Source: an uncultured Mucispirillum sp.
GTDB taxonomy: Bacteria > Chrysiogenota > Deferribacteres > Deferribacterales > Mucispirillaceae
Assembly (NCBI GenBank): GCA_937890655.1
Contig: CALADT010000045.1
Span: 1 to 8,157, forward strand
Direction: 5' to 3'
DNA: 8,157 nucleotides
Shown here piece after piece: positions 1 through 6,847 of the stretch; within the stretch, counting starts at the first letter, position 1, and each line of letters starts with the position of its first letter. Below the pieces are notes generated by a model that did no database searches, was not told the DNA's origin, and saw only the letters and a list, made by a program, of their open reading frames with translations. A program made the position numbers and the translations under genes.

Positions 1-653
1 TGGGTATAGATATTGATAGTAATAGCTCTGCTACTGCTGATGATAAAACATATATGTATATATCAAAAGCAGCTGATACAAACTATTTCAGTGTGGAAAA
101 TAGAGCAAGTGTTGTAGCAAGTAATCTTGAAAAAGCACTTACATTTATTAGTCAAATAGGCACAACAGATAAAGAGTATGATAGACAAGTTTATTATTAT
201 ACACTTATATCCCAAGAATATTATAAAATAAATAATACTTTTAAAGCACAAGAAATGCTTTTAAAAGCCGAAGAAACTGCTAAAAAAATAAATAAAGGAA
301 CAGATAAACAAAAAGCCTTTAGTAGAATAGTAAAAGCATATGGTTATTGTGAGCTTGTAGATGAAGGGTATAATAAAGCTATATCTTTAGTGAATAAGGC
401 AGATTTAACAAATAGAAATATTTTAATCAAAGATTTAGTTACTATTGTATCAGATAAAAATGATTATAATAGTAATAAAATCCATAGAAAATTATCCTTT
501 ATTGATACAGATAAAGACGGCAAACCAGACTTTTTCTACCCATGGGTAAAAGATGAAGATAAAGTAAAAGCTAACTTATCTTTAGATAATGATATTGATG
601 GGGATAGTCTTGATGAAAATAATGATTTATTGCCATATGTAGCAAATAAATAA
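1..653 (+). CDS. 3' part of a helical TPR-like protein with C-terminal Asp-rich Ca-binding-type motifs
   Basis: The gene is cut by the left edge. The frame is open from the first complete codon (base 3), so the ATG at 54 is probably internal; 216 residues are visible before tandem TAA stops at 651 and 654. Most of the visible protein is predicted helical and rich in Lys, Ala, Glu and Tyr. Its spacing (KAxEMLLKAEETAKKI, then YNKAISLVNKA) resembles degenerate TPR repeats. The C-terminus changes character: DTDKDGKPD (504-530) and DNDIDGD..D....D (585-626) follow the DxDxDGxxD pattern of EF-hand-like, dockerin or thrombospondin type-3 calcium loops. Such motifs are usual in exported proteins, but the N-terminus, and so any signal peptide, lies outside the window. 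No specific function is recognised. A terminator directly downstream separates it from the receptor operon. Confidence 0.75.
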   Translation, partial: GIDIDSNSSATADDKTYMYISKAADTNYFSVENRASVVASNLEKALTFISQIGTTDKEYDRQVYYYTLISQEYYKINNTFKAQEMLLKAEETAKKINKGTDKQKAFSRIVKAYGYCELVDEGYNKAISLVNKADLTNRNILIKDLVTIVSDKNDYNSNKIHRKLSFIDTDKDGKPDFFYPWVKDEDKVKANLSLDNDIDGDSLDENNDLLPYVANK

Positions 654-654
654 T

Positions 655-709
655 AAAGACTATATTTGTATTCTATTTAGATATTTCTAGGTAGAATACG
701 TCTTTTTTT
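655..709 (+). terminator. Rho-independent terminator
   Basis: An 8-bp stem, GTATTCTA (668-675) with TAGAATAC (692-699), is capped by a further 4-bp stem, TAGA (678-681) with TCTA (686-689), around a TATT tetraloop. An outer 6-bp stem, AAAGAC (655-660) with GTCTTT (700-705), can extend it across a 7-base bulge. Seven T residues follow at 703-709. It starts two bases after the first gene's stop and should end that transcript. The stem is AT-rich, but the perfect pairing and T-tract are convincing. It could also act as an attenuator on read-through into the receptor operon. Confidence 0.8.
667..697 (+). promoter_or_regulatory. Weak candidate promoter for the receptor operon
   Basis: TTGTAT (667-672) and TAGAAT (692-697), separated by 19 bases, are a marginal sigma-70-like pair: the -10 matches TATAAT at 5 of 6 positions, the -35 at 3 of 6. 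Both lie inside the terminator hairpin. Transcription would start near 704 and give a leader of under 20 bases. An alternative -35, TTGCCA (630-635), has no good -10 at normal spacing. AT-rich DNA produces such matches by chance, so this is only a candidate. Confidence 0.2.
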
Positions 710-721
710 AGGTTATCATTA

Positions 722-3253
722 ATGTATATAAAAATTAAAAGTCGTTTTTTATTAATAATAGTGTGTATATTTATAATATTTTTTACAGGTAATAAAAGTC
801 TGCTGGCACAGGAGCAGGAAACTGACAGTGATATGGATGTGGAAGATACGTTTATAATGGAAGATATGGACGTGGTAGAATCCATAGGCGAAGGTGCTGA
901 TTCTGGTATTGTGGAAATACCTAGAGATATTATAAAATATATTCCTTCTGGTAATGGTGGTGTTACGGATATTATATCTGTTGCTCCTGGAGTTCAATAT
1001 GATGAAAGTAAAAGGGGTGCAGGTGCAGCAGGAGAGATAGCCCCTGCCAATGTATCCATATCAGGTGGTAATATATATGATAACCTGTTTACTGTTGACG
1101 GCATGAATAACTCAAGCCTTTTAGACCCAAATTCTAGCAATGCTGCTTTAGCAAGTGATGTTGCAGGCTCTCCTGAAAAGTTTTTTATAGATTCATGGAT
1201 AATTGATGATATTACTCTTTATGATAGTGATATATCTGCTAAATTTGGGGATTTTCAAGGTGGTGTTGTAGATGTTAAAACTAAAAAACCAGGGCAAGAG
1301 TTAAGTGGTAAAGTGTCATATAGAGGCACAAACAGTTATATGACTAACTACTTTTTAAATGAAACAGATTTAAGCGATTTTCAGCAAGGTGGTTTCCAAA
1401 ACAAACAGCTAAAGTTTTTTAAAAATTTCTTTAGTGCATCTTTAGATATTCCTATTACAAGCCATGGTGGGTTATTATTAAGTTATACAAGAAACTGGTC
1501 CACTATTCCATTAAAATATTTTAAAGATTGGAAAGACCAAGAACGAACATCAGAAAGTTATTATGCAAAGGGAATATATAATATTAGTGGTTCAAGCTAT
1601 ATTGATTTAGCAGTATCTTATTCCCCACACTATGATACATATTTCATAAGAAATACAAAAGACAGCCAATATGAAATTAATGGTGGTGGTTATTTTGGTG
1701 CCATAAACTATGTAAACGAATTAAAAACCCATAAAATCACTGCCCATGTGGATTATTCTTATTCTGAAAACTCTAAAAAAGCACCTAATGAGTATAAGTC
1801 ATGGATAGCTTCTAAATATAAAGACTGGGGTTATGAAGAAAACAATAATTCAGATATTAGTAAAGACGAATTTTTTAGCCGTGAGGGTGGTTTTGGAAGT
1901 ATTGATAAGGAAGAACAAAGTGTAAAAGCATCTATTGATTTAGAAGTAATACCACTTACTTTTTTAGGGGAACATAAAATAACATACGGTGCCGGTTATG
2001 TTTATAATTATGGTAGATATAACAGGTATGAAAACGCATATATGTATAACGGTGCCACAAGCCGAGTAGATGTTATATGTAATGGAGATTATACTTCTTG
2101 TGTAGACGGTGACCAGTATTTTAAATCCCGCAGAATATCCCCAATATCAGATGTAAAAGCATCTATTAATAATATTTATGCTTATGTGGAGGACGATTAT
2201 CAAATTGAAAGGGTTAATATTAGGTTAGGGGTTCGCTTAAACTATGAAGATTATATGAATAACTTTACAGCTTCCCCAAGGGCAAGGCTTTCTATTGACT
2301 TATTAAACAATAAAAAAACTATTATAACAGGTGGTTATAATAGATATTACGCTCAAGCTTTATTAACATATAAATTAAGAGAAGGCAGAGCAGCAGATAT
2401 TCAAGAACATAGATACACCCATAATAACGAGGTGCAGGATTGGATAACAGATACATTATCAAGTAAATCAACATATAAATTTTCAGACCTTGAAACTCCT
2501 TATACTGATGAATTTACTGCAAGCATAAACCAAGAGATTTTAGGTAGTTATATTAATGCAAAATATATAGAACGCCACTCAAAAAACGGTATAGCCTTAA
2601 ACAGAGGGGAAACAAAAGAGGACGGTGTAACATATTATACATATAATAATAACGGTTCAAGCCTATACCGTTCTGTAATTGTAAAATGGAGTAAAGGTTG
2701 GCAAAATCACCGTATAATGGCAAACTTCACATGGTCTATGTCTGAAAGCTCAGGCACAAGTTATGATGATAATTTGGACGCATTAGATTTAGAAAAAGAT
2801 ATATACTATAACGGTAAACTTGTAAAACGTTATGAGTTACCAAATGATAATTTTGCAAGGCCTATTATTTTAAATTTTGGTTATATAGGTAAATTTTTTG
2901 ATAAACGTTTAACTGTATCTACCCTATTAAAATATAGGTCCCCTTATAAAACTATTATGCAAATAGATGATATGAGTGTGGGGAACAAATACCCAGACCC
3001 TATAACAGGGGAAATGGTGCAGGAAACTGTATCTGCATATGAAGATGTGATATATGGTAATAATGTTACAGTGGACTTATCTGTTTATTGGGAACAAAAA
3101 CTTTGGCATGATACAAAATTAACTTTATTTGCAGAAGTATATAACTTATTTAATACCCAAAATAAAATAGGGTATAGTAAAAAATCATCTTCTATGGTTG
3201 ATGATTATGAACTTGGAACACAAATATGGATAGGAGCAAGCTATGAGTTTTAA
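722..3253 (+). CDS. TonB-dependent outer-membrane receptor
   Basis: An 843-residue outer-membrane receptor for active, TonB-powered uptake; the substrate is unknown. Residues 1-29 form a signal peptide (basic start, hydrophobic 9-22, likely cleavage after SLLA). An acidic segment at about 33-55 (DTFIMEDMDVVE) is where the TonB box is expected. The plug covers about 64-190, with the typical IPSGNGGVTDIISVAPGV and ISGGNIYDNLFTVDG stretches and ending GGVVDVKTK. The remaining 650 residues alternate Tyr-, Asn- and Gly-rich strands as in a 22-stranded barrel, and the chain ends in WIGASYEF, a normal C-terminal beta-signal with terminal Phe. There is no carboxypeptidase-regulatory-like N-domain of the SusC type. 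The ATG at 722 places the signal peptide correctly, but the Shine-Dalgarno is weak (AGG at 710-712). Cys453 and Cys460 are the only cysteines of the mature protein. First gene of the cassette; its end overlaps the ABC ATPase gene by 11 bases. Confidence 0.95.
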   Translation: MYIKIKSRFLLIIVCIFIIFFTGNKSLLAQEQETDSDMDVEDTFIMEDMDVVESIGEGADSGIVEIPRDIIKYIPSGNGGVTDIISVAPGVQYDESKRGAGAAGEIAPANVSISGGNIYDNLFTVDGMNNSSLLDPNSSNAALASDVAGSPEKFFIDSWIIDDITLYDSDISAKFGDFQGGVVDVKTKKPGQELSGKVSYRGTNSYMTNYFLNETDLSDFQQGGFQNKQLKFFKNFFSASLDIPITSHGGLLLSYTRNWSTIPLKYFKDWKDQERTSESYYAKGIYNISGSSYIDLAVSYSPHYDTYFIRNTKDSQYEINGGGYFGAINYVNELKTHKITAHVDYSYSENSKKAPNEYKSWIASKYKDWGYEENNNSDISKDEFFSREGGFGSIDKEEQSVKASIDLEVIPLTFLGEHKITYGAGYVYNYGRYNRYENAYMYNGATSRVDVICNGDYTSCVDGDQYFKSRRISPISDVKASINNIYAYVEDDYQIERVNIRLGVRLNYEDYMNNFTASPRARLSIDLLNNKKTIITGGYNRYYAQALLTYKLREGRAADIQEHRYTHNNEVQDWITDTLSSKSTYKFSDLETPYTDEFTASINQEILGSYINAKYIERHSKNGIALNRGETKEDGVTYYTYNNNGSSLYRSVIVKWSKGWQNHRIMANFTWSMSESSGTSYDDNLDALDLEKDIYYNGKLVKRYELPNDNFARPIILNFGYIGKFFDKRLTVSTLLKYRSPYKTIMQIDDMSVGNKYPDPITGEMVQETVSAYEDVIYGNNVTVDLSVYWEQKLWHDTKLTLFAEVYNLFNTQNKIGYSKKSSSMVDDYELGTQIWIGASYEF
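3232..3236 (+). promoter_or_regulatory. Shine-Dalgarno of the ABC ATPase gene, inside the receptor gene
   Basis: AGGAG lies within the last codons of the receptor gene, six bases before the ATG at 3243. It supports that start despite the 11-base overlap and suggests the two genes are translationally coupled. Confidence 0.7.
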
Positions 3254-4133
3254 TAAACAAATAATCTCTGTGGAAGACTTAAAATATAGCTATGCTAACA
3301 CAAAAGTATTAAAAGGGCTAAATTTTACAGTAGAACAAGGTAAAATATTTGGATTATTTGGTAAAAACGGAGCAGGAAAAACTACTACAATTAATATATT
3401 AATGGGGTTTTTAACTCCAGAGAAAGGCAACTGTTTAATATATGGGGATAAGGCAGCAAAACTTAGCGACCATAATAAAAGGCGTATAGGTTTATTACAT
3501 GAAGGCCATATTAGTTATGACTTTATGACTATTGATGAAACAGAGCATTTTTATAAAGGTTTTTATCCTAAATGGAATAGTGATATATACAAATATTTTT
3601 TAGAAAAATTAGGGCTTCCACGTAATAGGAAAATAAAGCATATGTCATGTGGCCAGCGTTCACAAGTGACACTTGCTGTATTAATGGCACAAGGGGCTGA
3701 AACATTAATCCTTGATGATTTTTCTATGGGGCTTGATGCAGGTTATAGACGGTTATTTTTAGACCATTTAAACCAGTTTGTAAAAGAAAATAATAAAACT
3801 ATTTTAATAACATCACACATTGTGCAGGATTTAGAAAAATTTGTAGATGAGGCATTTATTATTAATAAAGGACAAGTGCTTGTATCTGCACCACTTAAAA
3901 ATATAAAGGACGGTATATATGGGTATAGCCTGCCACTAAATTCTGATATTTCATTATTTGAAAAAGATAGCAAAATTCTTGATATATCCATAACAAAAGA
4001 ACATTATAATATAATATCAAAAATAAGCCCTAGTGAAGTGGGAAGTTTTTTTGAAAATATTAATAAAGAGCAAATAAAAGAATATGATGTAACATTTGAA
4101 GATGCGTTTATTGCATTAACAGGGAAATATTAG
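3243..4133 (+). CDS. ABC transporter ATP-binding protein (ABC-2 / YtrB-like)
   Basis: A 296-residue cytoplasmic ATPase expected to drive the permease encoded next. Walker A is GKNGAGKT at residues 40-47; the signature is SCGQR at 135-139; Walker B is LILDD at 155-159; the D-loop GLDA is at 163-166; the switch His is 192 (ITSH). The YPKW segment at 108-111 and KIKHMS before the signature resemble YtrB-like ATPases of ABC-2 systems. About 80 residues follow the nucleotide-binding domain, also as in that group. Two core positions are unusual: the catalytic Glu after Walker B is Asp159, and the second Gly of the LSGGQ signature is Cys136. The Q-loop position appears to be Glu87 or His86. The start overlaps the receptor gene by 11 bases and has a good Shine-Dalgarno. 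The substrate, and whether the transporter imports, exports or only does mechanical work, are not evident. Confidence 0.93.
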   Translation: MSFNKQIISVEDLKYSYANTKVLKGLNFTVEQGKIFGLFGKNGAGKTTTINILMGFLTPEKGNCLIYGDKAAKLSDHNKRRIGLLHEGHISYDFMTIDETEHFYKGFYPKWNSDIYKYFLEKLGLPRNRKIKHMSCGQRSQVTLAVLMAQGAETLILDDFSMGLDAGYRRLFLDHLNQFVKENNKTILITSHIVQDLEKFVDEAFIINKGQVLVSAPLKNIKDGIYGYSLPLNSDISLFEKDSKILDISITKEHYNIISKISPSEVGSFFENINKEQIKEYDVTFEDAFIALTGKY

Positions 4134-4142
4134 GGGAGTTTA

Positions 4143-4802
4143 ATGAAATATATATTTTATAAAGAAAAAATAAAGCTAAATAGAATACTTTTAACTGTTT
4201 TAATAATTAATATATCCATATTAATATATACATTTTTTAGAGTAAGGTTAGGTATTATGATGAACGAACCTAGTGCCATATGGTTAGATATTGTTTTAAA
4301 ACACGGTATATTTTATGGCAATGTGGAAATAGCACTTTATATTTCAGCCGTATTAATAGGAGTTATGCAGTTTTACCCAGAATTTGAAAAAAAACGGTTT
4401 AGGCTTGCCTGCCATTTGCCTATTAGTGAATATAAAATGATATTTTTTACATTTTTATTTAGCATTATTGTTTTAACCGTTTTATGGGTTATAGATACTT
4501 TAGGGGTAGTGTTCCTTGTATCACGGTTTTTCCCACCGGATTTATATAAGGAAATACCACTTTTAATGTTTTATTGGTATATAAAAGCTATAATTATTTA
4601 TGGTTTTGTATCAAGCCTAACATTAGAAGTATCATGGAATGTTAAATTACGACTTGCTGTTTTAATGGCAGGTTTTTTATGGCTTTTTAAAATGGAAGTG
4701 TATAACAGTAGTATATTATATGCTTTTGTAATATTTATTATTGCATTAATTTATTTATTTGCAATTTACTATCCTGCTTTAAGGTTTAGAAAGGGGCTTT
4801 AG
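4143..4802 (+). CDS. ABC-2-type membrane permease, six helices
   Basis: A 219-residue inner-membrane protein, the likely partner of the ATPase just upstream. Six hydrophobic segments are visible at about 15-33, 60-79, 99-126, 138-160, 170-183 and 190-212. The cytoplasmic stretch between helices 2 and 3 (EFEKKRFRLACHLPIS, 80-95) is typical of ABC-2 permeases, where it forms the coupling region that meets the ATPase. At this size it should act as a homodimer with two copies of the ATPase. The ATG follows the previous stop by nine bases and has a strong GGGGAG Shine-Dalgarno (4133-4138). No substrate-binding protein gene accompanies it, as expected for ABC-2 systems but not for classical importers. 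Assignment rests on topology and context, since permease sequences diverge quickly. Confidence 0.85.
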   Translation: MKYIFYKEKIKLNRILLTVLIINISILIYTFFRVRLGIMMNEPSAIWLDIVLKHGIFYGNVEIALYISAVLIGVMQFYPEFEKKRFRLACHLPISEYKMIFFTFLFSIIVLTVLWVIDTLGVVFLVSRFFPPDLYKEIPLLMFYWYIKAIIIYGFVSSLTLEVSWNVKLRLAVLMAGFLWLFKMEVYNSSILYAFVIFIIALIYLFAIYYPALRFRKGL

Positions 4803-4803
4803 T

Positions 4804-6063
4804 ATGAAAATTTATTCAAAATATTTAATAGTATTAATAGCAATAATTTCTTTTAGCAGTTTTATACCATATTTTTATTCTATTATTTTTGCAAAATCTC
4901 ATAATAAAGATGTTGTTAGTTATAGTGAAATAATAGACGATTTTGTTATAAGAACTTTTACAGCAAATAGAGAAATATTATATACAGATAAAGCAGGCAA
5001 CAGTTATAGCTATACTGAGTTTAAAGCCTTATTACCACAAGTTTATACAAAGGATTTACTTTTAACAAACGAATATAGCGAAATCATAAATGGTAAAATA
5101 ATCAGTGCAGAAGATATGGTTTTAAAAAACTTTTATTTTAGTGTAAGGCCAAAAATCATAAGTGATGATAAAATCCGTATTCGCCTTATGCCTATATTTA
5201 ATACATTAGATACTTCTGCTAATTTAGAGATGCCTTTAGAGCTTGCTCGTATTGGTAAAGATATTACTTTTATTAATGCAAGAACTAGAAAAATTAATCA
5301 TGAAAAATCAGAACTTTTTACAAATAAATTAAAACAGGAAGGGTTTTTATTCCCTGTAAAATTAGACGGTTCTAACCCTGATGCTCGTAAACCTTTTGAT
5401 GCAGGACTGTTTTTAATAGACAGTAAAAATGAGTTATATAGGTTATATATGGTAAAAGGCGAACCTATGGTTGAAAAGTATAAAGATAGTATAAAAGACT
5501 ATAATATATCATTAATAGCCATAAACGAAAATAAATATGCAGATTATTATGGGTATATGATTTCAGATAACGGTAGTGTTTTATTTATAAATAATAATAA
5601 AACCATATCAAAATTAGTCGTAGATGGTTATAATACACTAAAAGATGAAATAAGAATAAATATTAACCCATTACATATACTTGTAACTCTAATTAGGGCA
5701 GATAGCCAACAAGTTATGCTTTATAATAAAAATAATGAGTTTATAAAAAGTTATCAAGTTAATATAGAAAGCAATATGAACCCATATGCAGAAAAAGTAT
5801 TTAATATAATATTTCCATATTATTTATATAACGATTCTAATACAGCAGAAGATTATTTAAAAATAGAGTTTAGTAAAACTTTATTATTAGCTTTTATATT
5901 TTCTCTATTTTTAGCTTTAATATACTTTTTTATGTGCTATAAATGGCAAAATTTATCAAAAGTTAATATTATTGATATATTAATTATAATATGTAGTGGA
6001 ATTTATGGGTTTATAGCCCTTTTATTATTACAAAATTTTAAAAGAGATAGGTTGTGGGAATGA
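4804..6063 (+). CDS. Membrane-anchored periplasmic protein, DUF4857-like
   Basis: A 419-residue protein of unknown function. Helix 7-29 is followed by about 330 mostly polar residues, then two C-terminal helices (about 360-379 and 389-409) and a short basic tail. This predicts a large periplasmic domain held by three membrane segments. The N-terminal helix has no obvious signal-peptidase site, so it is probably an anchor. The pattern YTDKAGNSYSYTEFKALLP and, later, LMPIFNTL...LEMPLELARI resembles, from memory, the DUF4857 proteins encoded beside ABC ATPases and TonB-dependent receptors in Bacteroidetes; a profile search is needed to confirm. Residues about 195-330 contain short strand-like units (LFLIDSKNELYRLYMV, GYMISDNGSVLFINNN) suggesting a beta-rich fold. 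It starts one base after the permease stop, with AAGGGG at 4791-4796, and overlaps exbB by four bases. By position it is a likely partner of the ABC module; that role is inferred. Confidence 0.75.
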   Translation: MKIYSKYLIVLIAIISFSSFIPYFYSIIFAKSHNKDVVSYSEIIDDFVIRTFTANREILYTDKAGNSYSYTEFKALLPQVYTKDLLLTNEYSEIINGKIISAEDMVLKNFYFSVRPKIISDDKIRIRLMPIFNTLDTSANLEMPLELARIGKDITFINARTRKINHEKSELFTNKLKQEGFLFPVKLDGSNPDARKPFDAGLFLIDSKNELYRLYMVKGEPMVEKYKDSIKDYNISLIAINENKYADYYGYMISDNGSVLFINNNKTISKLVVDGYNTLKDEIRININPLHILVTLIRADSQQVMLYNKNNEFIKSYQVNIESNMNPYAEKVFNIIFPYYLYNDSNTAEDYLKIEFSKTLLLAFIFSLFLALIYFFMCYKWQNLSKVNIIDILIIICSGIYGFIALLLLQNFKRDRLWE

Positions 6064-6485
6064 AACATTTAGTAGATTACGGTATTATTACCATTTTAGC
6101 AGTAATGAGTATTATTGCAGTAGCAATAGCTATTGAGCGTTTTATGTTTTTCAAAAAAGTAAAAATTGAAGACTATAAAACATTAGAACTTTTAGAGCTA
6201 GAACTAACAAAACATATGCATATAATTGCAACAATAGGTTCTAACTCACCATATGTGGGGCTTTTAGGCACAGTTTTAGGTATTATGTTTACATTTTCAG
6301 CTATGGGAACAGGTGTAGGTGCTAATGTTAATGATATTATGACAGGTTTAGCCCTAGCTTTAAAAGCAACAGCAGCAGGCCTTGTGTGTGCTATTCCTGC
6401 AATTATTTTATATAATACGCTTATAAGAAAAGCAAATGAATTATTGCTTTTAAAGGAGGACAGCCTTGAGAGAGAAAAGCTTTGA
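6060..6485 (+). CDS. exbB: ExbB-type TonB-system proton channel subunit (short form)
   Basis: An inner-membrane MotA/TolQ/ExbB-family subunit that, with ExbD, uses proton flow to energise TonB. The ATG at 6060 (141 residues) is preferred over the in-frame GTG at 6054: it forms an ATGA overlap with the preceding stop and has an AGG eight bases upstream, whereas the GTG would have only two bases of spacing. Three helices lie at about 8-30, 57-82 and 97-121. The conserved SPYVGLLGTVLGIM (63-76) and ALKATAAGL...AIPA (100-114) are clear; Thr71 and Thr104 match the channel threonines of E. coli ExbB. The loop between helices 1 and 2 is only about 25 residues, against nearly 90 in E. coli. This fits the compact group-2 ExbB known from Campylobacterota, as does Leu99 where E. 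coli has its membrane Glu. The gene is complete, not truncated. Confidence 0.93.
   Translation: MKHLVDYGIITILAVMSIIAVAIAIERFMFFKKVKIEDYKTLELLELELTKHMHIIATIGSNSPYVGLLGTVLGIMFTFSAMGTGVGANVNDIMTGLALALKATAAGLVCAIPAIILYNTLIRKANELLLLKEDSLEREKL
6452..6460 (+). promoter_or_regulatory. Strong Shine-Dalgarno fixing the TTG start of exbD
   Basis: AAAGGAGGA is a near-perfect Shine-Dalgarno inside the end of exbB, five bases before TTG at 6466. The first in-frame ATG downstream (codon 18) falls within the ExbD membrane helix, so TTG must be the start. Confidence 0.85.
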
Positions 6486-6846
6486 TTCTATAAACGTAGT
6501 GCCATTTATTGACATTATGCTTGTGCTTTTAACAATAGTTTTAGCAACAGCTACTTTTATACAAACAGGTGCAATCCCTGTAAGTTTACCTGAAACATCA
6601 TATAGCGTGCAACAGGTGGAAGGTGTCGTCATTACTATTTCAAAAGATAGTAAAATGTATATAAATAATAAAGAATCTTCTATTAATGATATAGAAACTG
6701 CTTTAAAAAACCATGACCCAAAAGCAACTTTTATAACCATATGGGCAGATAAAAAAGCAGAAATCCAGCCTTTAGCAGAGCTTATGAGTTTTTTAAAAGA
6801 ACATAAGTTTGAAAAAGTTAGTCTGCAAATAGAGGTAAAGCAATAA
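6466..6846 (+). CDS. exbD: ExbD-type TonB-system subunit
   Basis: A 126-residue partner of ExbB. It has a short cytoplasmic N-terminus, one membrane helix (about 12-33) and a periplasmic domain. The hallmark INVVPFIDIMLVLL (9-22) contains Asp16, equivalent to the proton-carrying Asp25 of E. coli ExbD. The periplasmic part (IPVSLPETS, then VVITISKDSKMYINNK and ITIWADKKAEIQPLAELMSFLKE) follows the usual ExbD/TolR layout and length. Translation begins at TTG behind a very strong Shine-Dalgarno and overlaps exbB by 20 bases, so the two genes are probably coupled. Pairing with TonB rather than TolA downstream, and the receptor upstream, favour ExbD over TolR. Confidence 0.95.
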   Translation: MREKSFDSINVVPFIDIMLVLLTIVLATATFIQTGAIPVSLPETSYSVQQVEGVVITISKDSKMYINNKESSINDIETALKNHDPKATFITIWADKKAEIQPLAELMSFLKEHKFEKVSLQIEVKQ

Positions 6847-6847
6847 T

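Noticed and set aside
54..56. ATG at 54 as the true start of the first gene
   Set aside because: The frame remains open to the left edge with protein-like composition and there is no Shine-Dalgarno before 54, so the gene very probably begins outside the window.
712..721. Possible Fur-box half-site (GTTATCA) just before the receptor start
   Set aside because: Only one half resembles ATTATCA and no matching TGATAAT half lies at the required spacing; it also sits downstream of any plausible promoter.
6054..6056. GTG as the exbB start
   Set aside because: Only two bases separate it from the AGG Shine-Dalgarno; the ATG at 6060 has proper spacing and the typical ATGA overlap with the preceding stop.
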